NCBI RefSeq assembly: GCF_002479495.1
Contig: NZ_DLNQ01000015.1
Span: forward strand, 2,000-65,999
Source: Brevundimonas sp. UBA7506
GTDB taxonomy: Bacteria > Pseudomonadota > Alphaproteobacteria > Caulobacterales > Caulobacteraceae
DNA length: 64,000 nucleotides
Direction: 5' to 3'
A program made the position numbers and the translations under genes. Positions within the stretch are counted from its first letter, which is position 1. Every line of letters starts with the position of its first letter. Shown here one piece after another: positions 46,305 to 53,975 of the stretch. The notes under the pieces were generated by a model. That model worked only from the letters and a program-made list of their open reading frames with translations. It made no database searches and had not been told where the DNA came from.

Positions 46305-46943
46305 ATGGCCGCGCTTCCTGTCGATCCGCATCTCTACGCCGCCTTCCTGGGCGTCATGGCCGTCATGGCCATCACCCCGGGCCCGGCCAACCTGTTCGCC
46401 GTGGCGACGGGCATGGAGAAGGGCCGCGCCTCGGCCCTGATCGGCGTGGTCGGCATGAACGCCGCCACCCTGGTCTGGTTCGCCGCCGCCGCCCTGGGCC
46501 TCGGCGCCCTGGTCGCCGCCTTCCCCCAGGTCTTTCGCATTATCGCCGTCCTCGGCGCCCTCTATGTCGCCTGGCTGGGGATCAAGGCCCTGCGCGGCGC
46601 CTTCGCCACCGCCGCTGAACCGGATCATGTCGAGGTCAGGCGGGGGCGCAGCGCCCTGATCGACGGCTTCACCGTCCAGATCGCCAATCCCAAGGCCATC
46701 CTCTTCTTCACCGCCGTCCTGCCGCCCTTTCTAGACGTCAACCGCCCGGTCGCGCCCCAGCTGGCCCTGTTCGCCCTGGCCACCATCGGCATGGACGTCC
46801 TGTCGATGAGCGCCTACGGCCTCGGCGGCGCCGCCCTGGCCAACCGGATGAACCAGCCCCGCTTCAAGCGCGGCTTCGGCATCTTCGTCGGCGCCCTGCT
46901 GATCCTTGCGGCGATCCTGATCGTCACCAGATTGCACGGATAG
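46305..46943 (+). CDS. LysE family translocator
   Basis: The 212-residue membrane protein has six hydrophobic helices and the LysE/RhtB family motifs: AITPGPANLFAVATGMEKGR at the N-terminus and FTVQIANPKAILFFTAVLPP in the middle. Members export amino acids or homoserine lactones; the substrate here is unknown. The start is 52 bases after the second secreted paralogue and may share its transcript. Confidence 0.92.
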   Translation: MAALPVDPHLYAAFLGVMAVMAITPGPANLFAVATGMEKGRASALIGVVGMNAATLVWFAAAALGLGALVAAFPQVFRIIAVLGALYVAWLGIKALRGAFATAAEPDHVEVRRGRSALIDGFTVQIANPKAILFFTAVLPPFLDVNRPVAPQLALFALATIGMDVLSMSAYGLGGAALANRMNQPRFKRGFGIFVGALLILAAILIVTRLHG

Positions 46944-46963
46944 GCGTCTGTGTCGCAGCCTCA

Positions 46964-46988
46964 GGAACTTGGCTGTTCACCTGTCGTT
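46964..46988 (+). promoter_or_regulatory. EcfG (general stress sigma factor) type promoter
   Basis: GGAAC (46964-46968), a 16-base spacer and CGTT (46985-46988) match exactly the alphaproteobacterial EcfG/SigT consensus. It lies 42 bases before the lipoprotein ATG. A CGTTCA-G-TGAACG palindrome follows at 47001-47013. Confidence 0.75.
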
Positions 46989-47030
46989 CAGCACCAAGGA
47001 CGTTCAGTGAACGCTCAAGGAGAACCTCCC

Positions 47031-47588
47031 ATGAGAAATCTTCGTAAGACGTCGGTTCTGGTCGCCCTCGCCGGGGCCCTGGCCCTGGGCGCCTGCGCCA
47101 CCGCCACCCCCTATCAGCCGGCCGGTCTCAACGGCCAGCGCGGCGGCTACGCCGAGCAGCGTCTGGAAGCCAATCGCTACGCCGTCAGCTTCTCGGGCAA
47201 CTCGGTCACCTCGCGCGATCAGGTCGAAATGTCCCTGCTGCTGCGTTCGGCCGAGCTGACGGTCGAGAACGGCTACGACTGGTTCGCCACGGTGACCCGC
47301 GCCACCGACCGCGACACCCGCTTCTACACGACGCCCGATCCCTTCTACTACGACCGCTACGGCCCCTACTGGGGTCCGTCGTGGCGCTTCTACCAGCGCG
47401 GCTACTGGAGCACCTGGGATCCCTACTGGGGTCGCGACCGCGACATCCGTCAGGTCGACCGCTACGAGGCCACGGCCGAGATCGTCATGGGCCGCGGTCC
47501 CAAGCCCGCCGGCGACGTCAACGCCTTCGACGCGCGCGAGGTCATCAACAACCTCGGCCCGCGCGTGACGCGGCCGGCTCCGAGGTAA
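47031..47588 (+). CDS. CC0125/CC1285 family lipoprotein
   Basis: The 185-residue product has a lipoprotein signal (VALAGALALGACA; acylated Cys about residue 22). The mature domain contains NRYAVSFSGNSVTSRDQVEM and LLRSAELTVENGYDWFATV, features of the CC0125/CC1285 family. A Tyr/Trp-rich stretch (DPFYYDRYGPYWGPSW) follows in the middle. AAGGAG lies 7 bases before the ATG. An exact EcfG-type promoter upstream predicts induction in general stress. The molecular function is unknown. Confidence 0.87.
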   Translation: MRNLRKTSVLVALAGALALGACATATPYQPAGLNGQRGGYAEQRLEANRYAVSFSGNSVTSRDQVEMSLLLRSAELTVENGYDWFATVTRATDRDTRFYTTPDPFYYDRYGPYWGPSWRFYQRGYWSTWDPYWGRDRDIRQVDRYEATAEIVMGRGPKPAGDVNAFDAREVINNLGPRVTRPAPR

Positions 47589-47593
47589 GAGCG

Positions 47594-47623
47594 CTATCGC
47601 TCGCCGCGCGGCGGCTCGCTGCG
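47594..47623 (-). repeat. Hairpin element, family C copy 4 (partial, inverted)
   Basis: Read on the minus strand the 30 bases are GCAGCGA, the hairpin GCCG-CCGCG-CGGC, then GAGCGATAGC. This is the core of the 40-bp elements at 53065, 53112 and 54101, lacking their GCCCTCAA end. It begins 6 bases after the lipoprotein stop. Confidence 0.75.
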
Positions 47624-47647
47624 TGAGCGAACACTTGCCGCGCTAAA

Positions 47648-47679
47648 AAACGCCCGCCTCATCGCTGAGGCGGGCGTTT
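47648..47679 (+). terminator. Intrinsic terminator after the lipoprotein gene
   Basis: AAACGCCCGCCTCA pairs perfectly over 14 bases with TGAGGCGGGCGTTT across a TCGC loop and ends in TTTCTGT. It is symmetric enough to serve the convergent gene as well. Confidence 0.88.
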
Positions 47680-47694
47680 CTGTCTGTGATCACG

Positions 47695-47736
47695 GCCTCA
47701 AGTAGCCCAAAGGGCGGTAGGCCCCAAAAAAATGTC
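47695..47736 (+). repeat. 42-bp hairpin element, family D copy 2
   Basis: This copy is 42 bases long, the same as the one at 23334, and agrees with it at about 34 positions. The hairpin is GCCC-AAA-GGGC. Its last bases overlap the stop codon of the DUF6065-like gene. Confidence 0.75.
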
Positions 47737-48475
47737 AGCCGACCCGAGGCGTCTTGAGCCTGCGCTTGTTGGCGTGGGTGGCCGGCGCCGAGCCCAGGTC
47801 CTCCGGCACCTCGCCCTTGAAGTAGAAGCGCTGCCAGGCCTCCTTGGCCGCGTCGGGATCGCCCGAGGCCAGGCGGGTGTTGAAGTCGGTGCGCGCCCGG
47901 TTCCAGGCGTCGAACTGGCCCCTCATGCCGGGATTGGACTCCAGCGAACGGATCACCGGCTCGAAGGCCTCCACCTTGCGATGCTCGATCGGCAGGATGA
48001 AGCAGAAGGGCTCGCCCTTCTCGAACCGCACCTTGCCGGGCCGGGTGAAGATCCAGTTCATGGTGAAGGGGAAGGGCAGCCAGTCGGTCTCGATCAGGCC
48101 GGTCAGCGGCTGGATGCCGTCCTTGACGTGGTTGGGCGAGCCTTGCGCCAGCATGCCCCAGCCCGGCGGCGTGCGGAACAGGTACTGGGGGTGCATGGTC
48201 AGCACCCCGCGCGAGAAGTGCGAGGTGACGAAGTGGTCCATCTCCGGCTGGTGCCGGTCGGGCGTGATCTTGATGTCGGACTGGGCCGGCCCGCCGTTCC
48301 ACTCGGCGGTGAAGCCGAAGGGACAGAGGATCTCCCACCCCGTGGTGTTGGCCATGTTCAGCGGCAGGCAGCGATAAGGGTGCCGGCTGGCGAAGGCGTC
48401 CATCCAGTTGCGCGACTGGCGGCCCGGCACCAGGTCGCACGGCCGGGCGGTCATCGGATAGCATTCCAGTTCCAA
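47735..48475 (-). CDS. DUF6065-like protein
   Basis: The 246-residue cytosolic protein reads ELECYPMTARPCDLVPGRQS, RNWMDAF, YRCLPLNMANTTGWEILCPF and FCFILPIEHRKVEAFEP. It resembles the uncharacterised DUF6065 family as I recall it; no catalytic motif is evident. I place the start at TTG 48475 because GGGAG lies about 8 bases before it and the ELECYP sequence begins there. Another TTG at 48490 has no ribosome site. It is divergent from the ProX-like gene. Confidence 0.7.
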   Translation of the reverse strand: MELECYPMTARPCDLVPGRQSRNWMDAFASRHPYRCLPLNMANTTGWEILCPFGFTAEWNGGPAQSDIKITPDRHQPEMDHFVTSHFSRGVLTMHPQYLFRTPPGWGMLAQGSPNHVKDGIQPLTGLIETDWLPFPFTMNWIFTRPGKVRFEKGEPFCFILPIEHRKVEAFEPVIRSLESNPGMRGQFDAWNRARTDFNTRLASGDPDAAKEAWQRFYFKGEVPEDLGSAPATHANKRRLKTPRVG

Positions 48476-48561
48476 GACGCGGGCTCCCAAACAGGTCGAA
48501 CAGGGGGTAACGATATCGTCTTCTCCCCTATCGCCCCCGCCGCCCGTCCGACAAGGCCGAG

Positions 48562-49092
48562 ATGACCGACACCGCCCCTGAACTGACTGTTCCGTCCTAT
48601 GACCGCGCCCGCCTGCTGGCCTGGATGGCCGACAACGCGATCACGCAGACCACCCACGACCACCCCGCCGTCTTCCGGGTGGAGGAAGGTCTGGAGCTCA
48701 AGGCCGACCTGCCCGGCCTCCACACCAAGAACCTCTTCCTCAAGGATAAGAAGGGCCGGCTGTGGCTGATCTCGGCGGCCCAGGACACGGTCATCGACCT
48801 GAAGCGCGCCCATCGGACCCTCGGCTCCGACCGCCTGTCCTTCGGCAACGAGGTGCTGATGTGGGAGACGCTCGGCGTCCGCCCCGGCTCGGTCACGGCG
48901 CTGGGCCTGATCAACGATGGGGATCGCCGCGTCACCTTCGTCCTGGATCAACGCCTGTGGGACGCCGACATCGTCAACTTCCACCCCCTGACCAATACAG
49001 CGACCACCGCCCTGTCTCAGGCCGACTTCCGCCGCCTCCTGAGCCTGCTGGACCGCGCGCCCCTGGTGGTGGATTTCGACGCCCTGGACTGA
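48562..49092 (+). CDS. YbaK/ProX-type prolyl-tRNA editing protein
   Basis: The 176-residue free-standing editing domain hydrolyses mischarged tRNA, typically Ala-tRNA(Pro) for ProX. The conserved lysine segment [18 protein letters not shown] and the later [20 protein letters not shown] and [17 protein letters not shown] match the ProX/PrdX subgroup rather than YbaK proper. It converges on a MarR gene, with 4 bases between their ends. Confidence 0.88.
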   Translation: MTDTAPELTVPSYDRARLLAWMADNAITQTTHDHPAVFRVEEGLELKADLPGLHTKNLFLKDKKGRLWLISAAQDTVIDLKRAHRTLGSDRLSFGNEVLMWETLGVRPGSVTALGLINDGDRRVTFVLDQRLWDADIVNFHPLTNTATTALSQADFRRLLSLLDRAPLVVDFDALD

Positions 49093-49096
49093 GTCG

Positions 49097-49552
49097 CTAG
49101 ACGTCCATGCGCGCGGCCAGAGACCGGGCCTGCAGGGACTGGATGGCGCGCTTGATCGCGTCGAACACGGGGCCGGCGTCCTGCTCCATCTCGGCGTAGG
49201 CCCGCTCGAACGCGCCATCCAGACTATCGAGCAGGGCCAGCTGATCTCGCCCTCGTTCCGTGATCGCGATCAGGTTCACCCTCTGGTCGGCGGGATCGGG
49301 CTGGCGGCTGACCAGCCCCAGGGTCACCAGCTTGGGGATCTTCTGCTGCAGCAGCTGGTGCGAACGGTCCAGCGCCCGCCCCAGATCGGCGACCGAGACC
49401 GGACCCAGCATGGCGATGGCGCTCAACAGCGACGACGACTTGACCGGAATGACCAGGCCGGCGCGCTTGAACACCTCGGCCGACTGCTGCTCGATCAATT
49501 CGCTCAACTGCTCGCTGAGGCGGCCCAGATAGGTCCGGTTCAACTCGATCAT
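49097..49552 (-). CDS. MarR family transcriptional regulator
   Basis: The 151-residue winged-helix regulator has the MarR pattern: AMLGPVSVADLGRALDRSHQ, LLQQKIPKLVTLGLVSRQPD and the wing PADQRVNLIAITERG. It lies 15 bases downstream of the S41 peptidase gene on the same strand, so the two are probably one transcript. A perfect 14-bp palindrome in the peptidase promoter is a good candidate for its binding site. Confidence 0.9.
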   Translation of the reverse strand: MIELNRTYLGRLSEQLSELIEQQSAEVFKRAGLVIPVKSSSLLSAIAMLGPVSVADLGRALDRSHQLLQQKIPKLVTLGLVSRQPDPADQRVNLIAITERGRDQLALLDSLDGAFERAYAEMEQDAGPVFDAIKRAIQSLQARSLAARMDV

Positions 49553-49567
49553 TCGCCTGACGGCTCC

Positions 49568-50863
49568 TCAATCCAGGCGACGATAGGCGGCCGTTTCGCC
49601 GGACTTCCACACCCGTTCCAACCCGACCACGGCGCCGTTCGTCCGCACCAGACGAAAGCGGTAGTCATCCGTGCCCTGAACCGCAAACAGATCCTTGCCG
49701 ATCGGGTCCAGCGCCAGAACAAAGCGCTCGCGCCAATGATAGGCCAGGCCGCCGGACGTGCGCACCAGGGTTCGCCCCTCATAGGTCCCCGCCGCCTCAT
49801 CCAGATCGCGGGGGCTGGGCCTCTGGCCCGTCAACGCCCATTCGACCGGAACCAGCGCCCATTTCGCGTCCGCATCCCCGGCCTCCGCCCGGCTCCGCAG
49901 CAGGAATTTCTGCGCCGCCAGCAGGGCGTCCGAGGCCGGGACGATCAGGTCGGGGGTCACCCCGACCCCCTCGAAATCCTGACCCTTGATCGGATCGCGG
50001 ATCTGGCCGAAGGGCACCTGCAGCATGAAGCGGTCGTCGATCGGCGCCCGGGTGACGGGATGGGCGCCGCCGGCCGTCTGCTCGCCGATCACGGTCGCCC
50101 GGCCGAGGCGCTGCAGCGAGAACGCCATCCACTCCGCCGAGGAAAAGGAGGTCGAACCGGTCAGGACCACGACAGGCATGTCCGCAAACCTCGGGCCCGA
50201 CACGGCGGCCAGGTTCCACTGGCTGCGCGCCACCTGAAACCCTTTTTCGTTGTAGTTGTAGTCGAAGAACAGCTGATCCTTGCCCGCCGGATAGAGGTAG
50301 CTCATCAGGAACTGAGCCATCTCCAGAACCCCGCCGTTGTTGTAGCGCAGGTCGAAGATCAGACCCTTGGCCCCTTCGGCGAAGCGCATGGCCCCCACCG
50401 CCGCCTCCTGGCCGTATTGCGGGTCGGCGAAGAAGTCGAAGCGGATATAGGCCAGGTCCCCGTCCAGCCTTCGGGCTTCACGGAAACCGAAATTGGCCGC
50501 GCGCTCGATGTCGCGTCGCGCCTGGGTGCTGCTCTCCCCGCCCGCCTTGGCCTGACGGTCGGCGGCGACCTCGTCGGGATCAAAGGCCACGGTGAAATGC
50601 AGGTCCTCGCTGGCCTTGACCAGACCCTGCGACAGGCTCTCGGCGAACGGCCTGGCCTCGATCGGCCCGGCCTGAACCCGCCGGTCCAGTTCGGCCGAGA
50701 TGGCGGGGATGCGGTCGGGAAAAACGTAGTTCTGCTTCAGCGCCGTCTCCAGGCGCGCCACCACCTCTCTTTGCGCCCCCTGATCCAGGGTCTGCGCCCG
50801 GACGGACGCGGGGGTCAGCATCACCAACGCCACCAAGGAGACAAAAGCGCGTGACGTCATCAT
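49568..50863 (-). CDS. S41 family peptidase (IRBP/C-terminal-processing type)
   Basis: The 431-residue exported serine protease has a signal peptide (MMTSRAFVSLVALVMLTPAS), an N-terminal helical domain (VARLETALKQNYVFP), and the S41 catalytic domain with FDLRYNNGG-type strand LIFDLRYNNGGVLEMAQF and the nucleophile region VLTGSTSFSSAEWMAFSLQR. No PDZ domain is apparent, which fits the IRBP-like subgroup. A C-terminal lipocalin-like beta region follows. AGGATTG precedes the ATG. It is the first gene of an operon with a MarR regulator. Confidence 0.88.
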   Translation of the reverse strand: MMTSRAFVSLVALVMLTPASVRAQTLDQGAQREVVARLETALKQNYVFPDRIPAISAELDRRVQAGPIEARPFAESLSQGLVKASEDLHFTVAFDPDEVAADRQAKAGGESSTQARRDIERAANFGFREARRLDGDLAYIRFDFFADPQYGQEAAVGAMRFAEGAKGLIFDLRYNNGGVLEMAQFLMSYLYPAGKDQLFFDYNYNEKGFQVARSQWNLAAVSGPRFADMPVVVLTGSTSFSSAEWMAFSLQRLGRATVIGEQTAGGAHPVTRAPIDDRFMLQVPFGQIRDPIKGQDFEGVGVTPDLIVPASDALLAAQKFLLRSRAEAGDADAKWALVPVEWALTGQRPSPRDLDEAAGTYEGRTLVRTSGGLAYHWRERFVLALDPIGKDLFAVQGTDDYRFRLVRTNGAVVGLERVWKSGETAAYRRLD

Positions 50864-50880
50864 CGATTCAATCCTGAAAT

Positions 50881-50894
50881 ATATTGCGCAATAT
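50881..50894. promoter_or_regulatory. 14-bp perfect palindrome upstream of the S41 peptidase
   Basis: ATATTGCGCAATAT reads identically on both strands and lies 18 bases before the peptidase ATG. The TTGC-GCAA core is a common MarR-type operator shape, and a MarR gene ends the operon. The AT-rich surround suggests that it overlaps the promoter. Confidence 0.6.
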
Positions 50895-51086
50895 GTTGTA
50901 TAAATCCCGATTGTCAAATCGACGCTCTCTCTCGGCGCCTTTCGGCTTCCGCTTGCGGAACGCCGCGTTTCCCGGAATCGCCCTGTCTCCCCGGCGTCGC
51001 CCCGCCTAATATCGTCGTTATTTCGCCCTGCGCTCGCGCGGCGCGAGCGATGTTCGTGGCCTCAGACCCTCAAAGGGAGACGGTGC

Positions 51087-51371
51087 ATGCGACTGTTGTC
51101 GAAAGCCCTCGCCGTGGGCGGCGTCGGTCTGGCCCTGACCGGATCGACCGCCCTGTCGCCTCTACCCGCCTCGAGGCCGGGGACGCTCAACGCGATCTGC
51201 GGTCCGGCGGCGGGCGGCGCCCTGGCCGGCGCCTTGCTGATCGGCTCGGCGGTCGCCGCCCCGCGGGTCAGGCCCAGACCCGTCAGGCCCAGACGAATTG
51301 GACTCTGTTTTTCAACGCCGGACCGGCGCCCCTTGCGGCCAGACGCCTCAGGCCTCTCACTTGGCGCTTGA
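51087..51371 (+). CDS. Small hypothetical exported protein
   Basis: The 94-residue frame starts MRLLSKALAVGGVGLALTGS, a signal-like segment, then a glycine/alanine-rich hydrophobic stretch (GGALAGALLIGSAVAA) and a basic Pro/Arg tail (PRVRPRPVRPRR). AAAGGGAG lies about 5 bases before the ATG. The last 30 residues have no protein-like pattern, and the gene may be a decayed fragment. No family is recognised. The gap before it (50864-51086) holds the palindrome and a possible degenerate family C element at 51025-51052. Confidence 0.4.
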   Translation: MRLLSKALAVGGVGLALTGSTALSPLPASRPGTLNAICGPAAGGALAGALLIGSAVAAPRVRPRPVRPRRIGLCFSTPDRRPLRPDASGLSLGA

Positions 51372-51434
51372 TGAGGAGGCATCCCGACGCCATCTGATCC
51401 GTTACGATTCTTCGACCCTGATGCGGACCCGATC

Positions 51435-52328
51435 ATGACCTTCGCCGATCCCAAGCTTTCCGACGACCTGATCAAGGACGGCACCGACGCCAGCTTCATG
51501 GCCGACGTGGTCGAGGCCTCGAAACATCAGCCGGTCATCGTCGACTTCTGGGCCACCTGGTGCGGTCCGTGCCGCACCCTCGGCCCCGCTCTGGAGAAGG
51601 CCGTGCGCGGCGCCAAGGGCGCGGTGAAGATGGTCAAGATCGACGTCGACGCCAACCCGGCCTATGCGGGCCAGTTGCGGGTCCAGTCGATCCCGACCGT
51701 CTACGCCTTCGTCAACGGCCAGCCGGTCGACGGCTTCCAGGGCGCCATTCCCGACAGCCAGATCAAGGCCTTCATCGACAAGCTGACCGGCGGCGCCGGC
51801 GTCAACACCGACGTCGAGCAGCTGCTGTCGCTGGGCGAGGAATCCCTGTCGCTGAACGACCTCGGCGGCGCGGCCCAGGCCTTCGCCCATGTCCTGACCA
51901 TGGAGCCTGACAACCCCAAGGCCATCGCCGGCATGGCCCGCGTCTATCTGGCCGAGGGCGACGCCGAACAGGCGCGCCAGACCATCGCCATGGCCCCGGC
52001 CGATTCCACCGACCCGATGGTCCAGAGCGTACGCGCCCAGCTGGCCCTGGCCGCAGCCGCGCCGACGGGCGCCAACGCCGAATTGGAAGCGAAGATCGCC
52101 GCCGATCCCAACGACCATCAGGCCCGCTACGACCTGTCTCTGGCCCTGGCTTCGACGGGCGACCTGAACGGCGCCGTCGATCAGCTGCTGGCCATCGTCA
52201 AGGCCGACCGCGAGTGGAACGACCAGGCCGCGCGCAAGCAGCTGCTGACCGTGTTCGAGGCGGCGGGCGCCACCAGCGAGGTCGCTCGCGACGGCCGTCG
52301 CCGCCTGTCCTCCATCCTCTTCGCCTGA
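51435..52328 (+). CDS. Thioredoxin-TPR co-chaperone (CnoX/YbbN-like)
   Basis: The 297-residue cytosolic protein joins an N-terminal thioredoxin domain (VDFWATWCGPCRTLGPALEK, active site WCGPC) to a C-terminal TPR-like domain (LGEESLSLNDLGGAAQAFAH, MARVYLAEGDAEQARQTIA). This is the layout of CnoX/YbbN, a holdase that hands clients to GroEL/DnaK under oxidative stress. E. coli CnoX has an inactive SxxC, while this protein keeps CGPC and may also be a reductase. A LON-domain gene follows 13 bases later. Confidence 0.92.
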   Translation: MTFADPKLSDDLIKDGTDASFMADVVEASKHQPVIVDFWATWCGPCRTLGPALEKAVRGAKGAVKMVKIDVDANPAYAGQLRVQSIPTVYAFVNGQPVDGFQGAIPDSQIKAFIDKLTGGAGVNTDVEQLLSLGEESLSLNDLGGAAQAFAHVLTMEPDNPKAIAGMARVYLAEGDAEQARQTIAMAPADSTDPMVQSVRAQLALAAAAPTGANAELEAKIAADPNDHQARYDLSLALASTGDLNGAVDQLLAIVKADREWNDQAARKQLLTVFEAAGATSEVARDGRRRLSSILFA

Positions 52329-52341
52329 TCGGAGACCGGCG

Positions 52342-52998
52342 ATGGCCCAGGGCTATATCAAGGCGATCGAGCTGCCCCAGGTGATCCCGGTCTTCCCCTT
52401 GCCGGGGTCGATCCTGCTGTCGCGCGGCCAGCTGCCGCTGAATGTCTTCGAGCCGCGCTACCTGAACATGGTCGACGACGCCATGGCCGGGGACCGGGTC
52501 ATCGGCCTGATCCAGCCCATAGGCGGTCTGGGCGTCCAGCCGCCGCTGGCCCGCGTCGGCTGCGCCGGGCGCATCACCAGCTTCAACGAGACCTCGGACG
52601 GCCGCTATCTGATCACCCTGACCGGGATTTGCCGCTTCAACGTGGCCGGAGAGTTGCAGGTCAAGACGCCCTATCGTCAGGTCCGCGCCGACTTCGCGCC
52701 GTTCGAAGCCGATCTGCGCGCCCCCGATCCCGCCGCTGATTTCGACCGTCACGGCTTCCTCGACGCCCTGCGCCCCTATCTGGAGCACCGGGGCCTGAAC
52801 GTGGACTGGGAGACCGCCGAGGCCGCGCCGCAGGAGGCCCTGATCAACAGCCTGGCCATGGCCCTGCCCTTCGAGGCCCCCGAAAAGCAGGCCCTGCTGG
52901 AAGCCGAGACCCTTGACGCCCGCGCCGAGGCCCTGACCGCCCTCCTGCGCATCGAGGCCGCCGCCAACGATGACGACGACGGCCCGGCGATGCAGTGA
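52342..52998 (+). CDS. LON substrate-binding domain protein
   Basis: The 218-residue protein contains only the N-terminal domain of Lon protease (VIPVFPLPGSILLSRGQLPL, NVFEPRYLNMVDDAMAGDRV, GCAGRITSFNETSDGRYLIT). No AAA+ or protease part is present. Such stand-alone domains are common in alphaproteobacteria next to a cnoX-like gene and a Trm112 gene, as here. A role in proteostasis is inferred. Confidence 0.92.
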   Translation: MAQGYIKAIELPQVIPVFPLPGSILLSRGQLPLNVFEPRYLNMVDDAMAGDRVIGLIQPIGGLGVQPPLARVGCAGRITSFNETSDGRYLITLTGICRFNVAGELQVKTPYRQVRADFAPFEADLRAPDPAADFDRHGFLDALRPYLEHRGLNVDWETAEAAPQEALINSLAMALPFEAPEKQALLEAETLDARAEALTALLRIEAAANDDDDGPAMQ

Positions 52999-53064
52999 GT
53001 TGGCGCTGCCTCGACCTGGCGCTATGAACCGCAACCGCCTCTGGCGAACTATTGGGCGACCGGC

Positions 53065-53104
53065 GCCCTCAAGCAGCGAGCCGCCGCGCGGCGAACCTCA
53101 GGGC
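53065..53104 (+). repeat. 40-bp hairpin element, family C copy 1
   Basis: GCCCTCAAGCAGCGA, then hairpin GCCG-CCGCG-CGGC, then GAACCTCAGGGC. Outer ends GCCCT and AGGGC also pair. It is in tandem with copy 2, 7 bases apart. Confidence 0.85.
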
Positions 53105-53111
53105 GCAAAAC

Positions 53112-53151
53112 GCCCTCAAACAGTGAGCGACCGCGTCGCGAACGATAGGGC
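53112..53151 (+). repeat. 40-bp hairpin element, family C copy 2
   Basis: GCCCTCAAACAGTGA, then hairpin GCGA-CCGCG-TCGC, then GAACGATAGGGC. The stem bases differ from copy 1 but stay paired. It ends 9 bases before the Trm112 ATG, and its AGGG is the only ribosome-site-like sequence there. Confidence 0.85.
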
Positions 53152-53160
53152 CCTAAAATT

Positions 53161-53355
53161 ATGAGCGACGCCTTCAACACCCCCGTCTCGGTCGATCCCC
53201 GCCTGCTGGAGGTCCTGGTCTGCCCGGTCACGCGCGGCCGCCTGACCTATGACCGCGAGCGCAACGAACTGATCTCGGCCGGCGCCAAGCTGGCCTTCCC
53301 CATCCGCGACGGCGTGCCGATCATGCTGGCTGAGGACGCCCGCTCGCTGGACTGA
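53161..53355 (+). CDS. Trm112 family protein
   Basis: The 64-residue protein has the Trm112/YcaR core [20 protein letters not shown] and [19 protein letters not shown]. Eukaryotic Trm112 activates methyltransferases, and bacterial members are small zinc-ribbon-like partners of unknown clients. Only one cysteine remains, so zinc binding is unlikely. It follows cnoX-like and LON-domain genes but is separated by two repeat elements. The nearest Shine-Dalgarno-like AGGG is part of the repeat. A CGCCGCC/GGCGGCG hairpin (53363-53380) follows the stop. Confidence 0.88.
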   Translation: MSDAFNTPVSVDPRLLEVLVCPVTRGRLTYDRERNELISAGAKLAFPIRDGVPIMLAEDARSLD

Positions 53356-53446
53356 CGGCTTACGCCGCCCTTAGGCGGCGACCCGCTTTCCGCATCGCGC
53401 CCTTACGCCGCCCGGGTGTCTTCTTCGTCTCATGAAGGAGATGCCC

Positions 53447-53584
53447 ATGAGCCGCCGCGCCCTGCTGAACCAGTCCCTGAAGCCTGCCGCTCCGCCCACG
53501 GTCTGGCGCATGACCCAGACCGTTCTGGCCCTCTATCTGGGCTGCACGCCCCGCGACCCCGGCGACCGGAGCCGCTCGCGATGA
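53447..53584 (+). CDS. Microprotein 1 of a coupled triplet (45 residues)
   Basis: The 45-residue product is basic with a short hydrophobic centre: MSRRALLNQSLKPAAPPTVW, then RMTQTVLALYLGCTPRDPGD. AAGGAG at 53435 lies 6 bases before this ATG; an ATG at 53441 is too close to it. The stop overlaps the next start (ATGATGA). No family is recognised. Support comes from the ribosome site and the tight coupling to the two following small genes. Confidence 0.6.
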   Translation: MSRRALLNQSLKPAAPPTVWRMTQTVLALYLGCTPRDPGDRSRSR

Positions 53585-53796
53585 TGACCGGCTATCCCGA
53601 CGCGCGCCCCGCCCAATCCCTGGCCGCGCCCCACCGTCATCGCGCCTATGGCGTCGTCGCCCGCGACGGCGGCTGGTGCGTCACCCTGGACGACTGCGCC
53701 ACCCGCCCCTTCAAGGACCGCGAAGCCGCCCTGCGCATCGCCCGCCAGCTGCAGCGCCAGGCCGACCGCCTGCACCACATCGAGCCACGCCCATGA
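53581..53796 (+). CDS. Microprotein 2 of a coupled triplet (DUF2188-like, 71 residues)
   Basis: The 71-residue product has a His-rich lead, then YGVVARDGGWCVTLDDCATR and PFKDREAALRIARQLQRQAD, a beta-beta-beta then helix pattern reminiscent of DUF2188-type small proteins. Two cysteines are present. It starts in an overlap with microprotein 1 and ends in an ATGA overlap with microprotein 3. The function is unknown. Confidence 0.68.
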   Translation: MMTGYPDARPAQSLAAPHRHRAYGVVARDGGWCVTLDDCATRPFKDREAALRIARQLQRQADRLHHIEPRP

Positions 53797-53966
53797 CCGC
53801 GCCTGTCCTGTTCGAGATCCGTCGCCTGGGCCGGGTCTGGCGCCTGGCCTCCTCAGACGGCCTCTTCTTCGGCCTGTTCCAGACCCGCGCTTCGGCCCTG
53901 CGCTGCGCGGTGGAGGAAGCCGACCGCCGCGACGACGCCGACGTCCTTCTGCACACCCACGACTAG
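53793..53966 (+). CDS. Microprotein 3 of a coupled triplet (57 residues)
   Basis: The 57-residue product, MTAPVLFEIRRLGRVWRLAS then SDGLFFGLFQTRASALRCAV, shows the same strand-strand-helix pattern as microprotein 2 (aromatic strands, then xTRASALRxAxEEAD against KDREAALRIARQLQ). The two may therefore be diverged duplicates. The start overlaps the previous stop (ATGA). The function is unknown. A hairpin-rich repeat region follows. Confidence 0.65.
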   Translation: MTAPVLFEIRRLGRVWRLASSDGLFFGLFQTRASALRCAVEEADRRDDADVLLHTHD

Positions 53967-53975
53967 GTGATCCTT

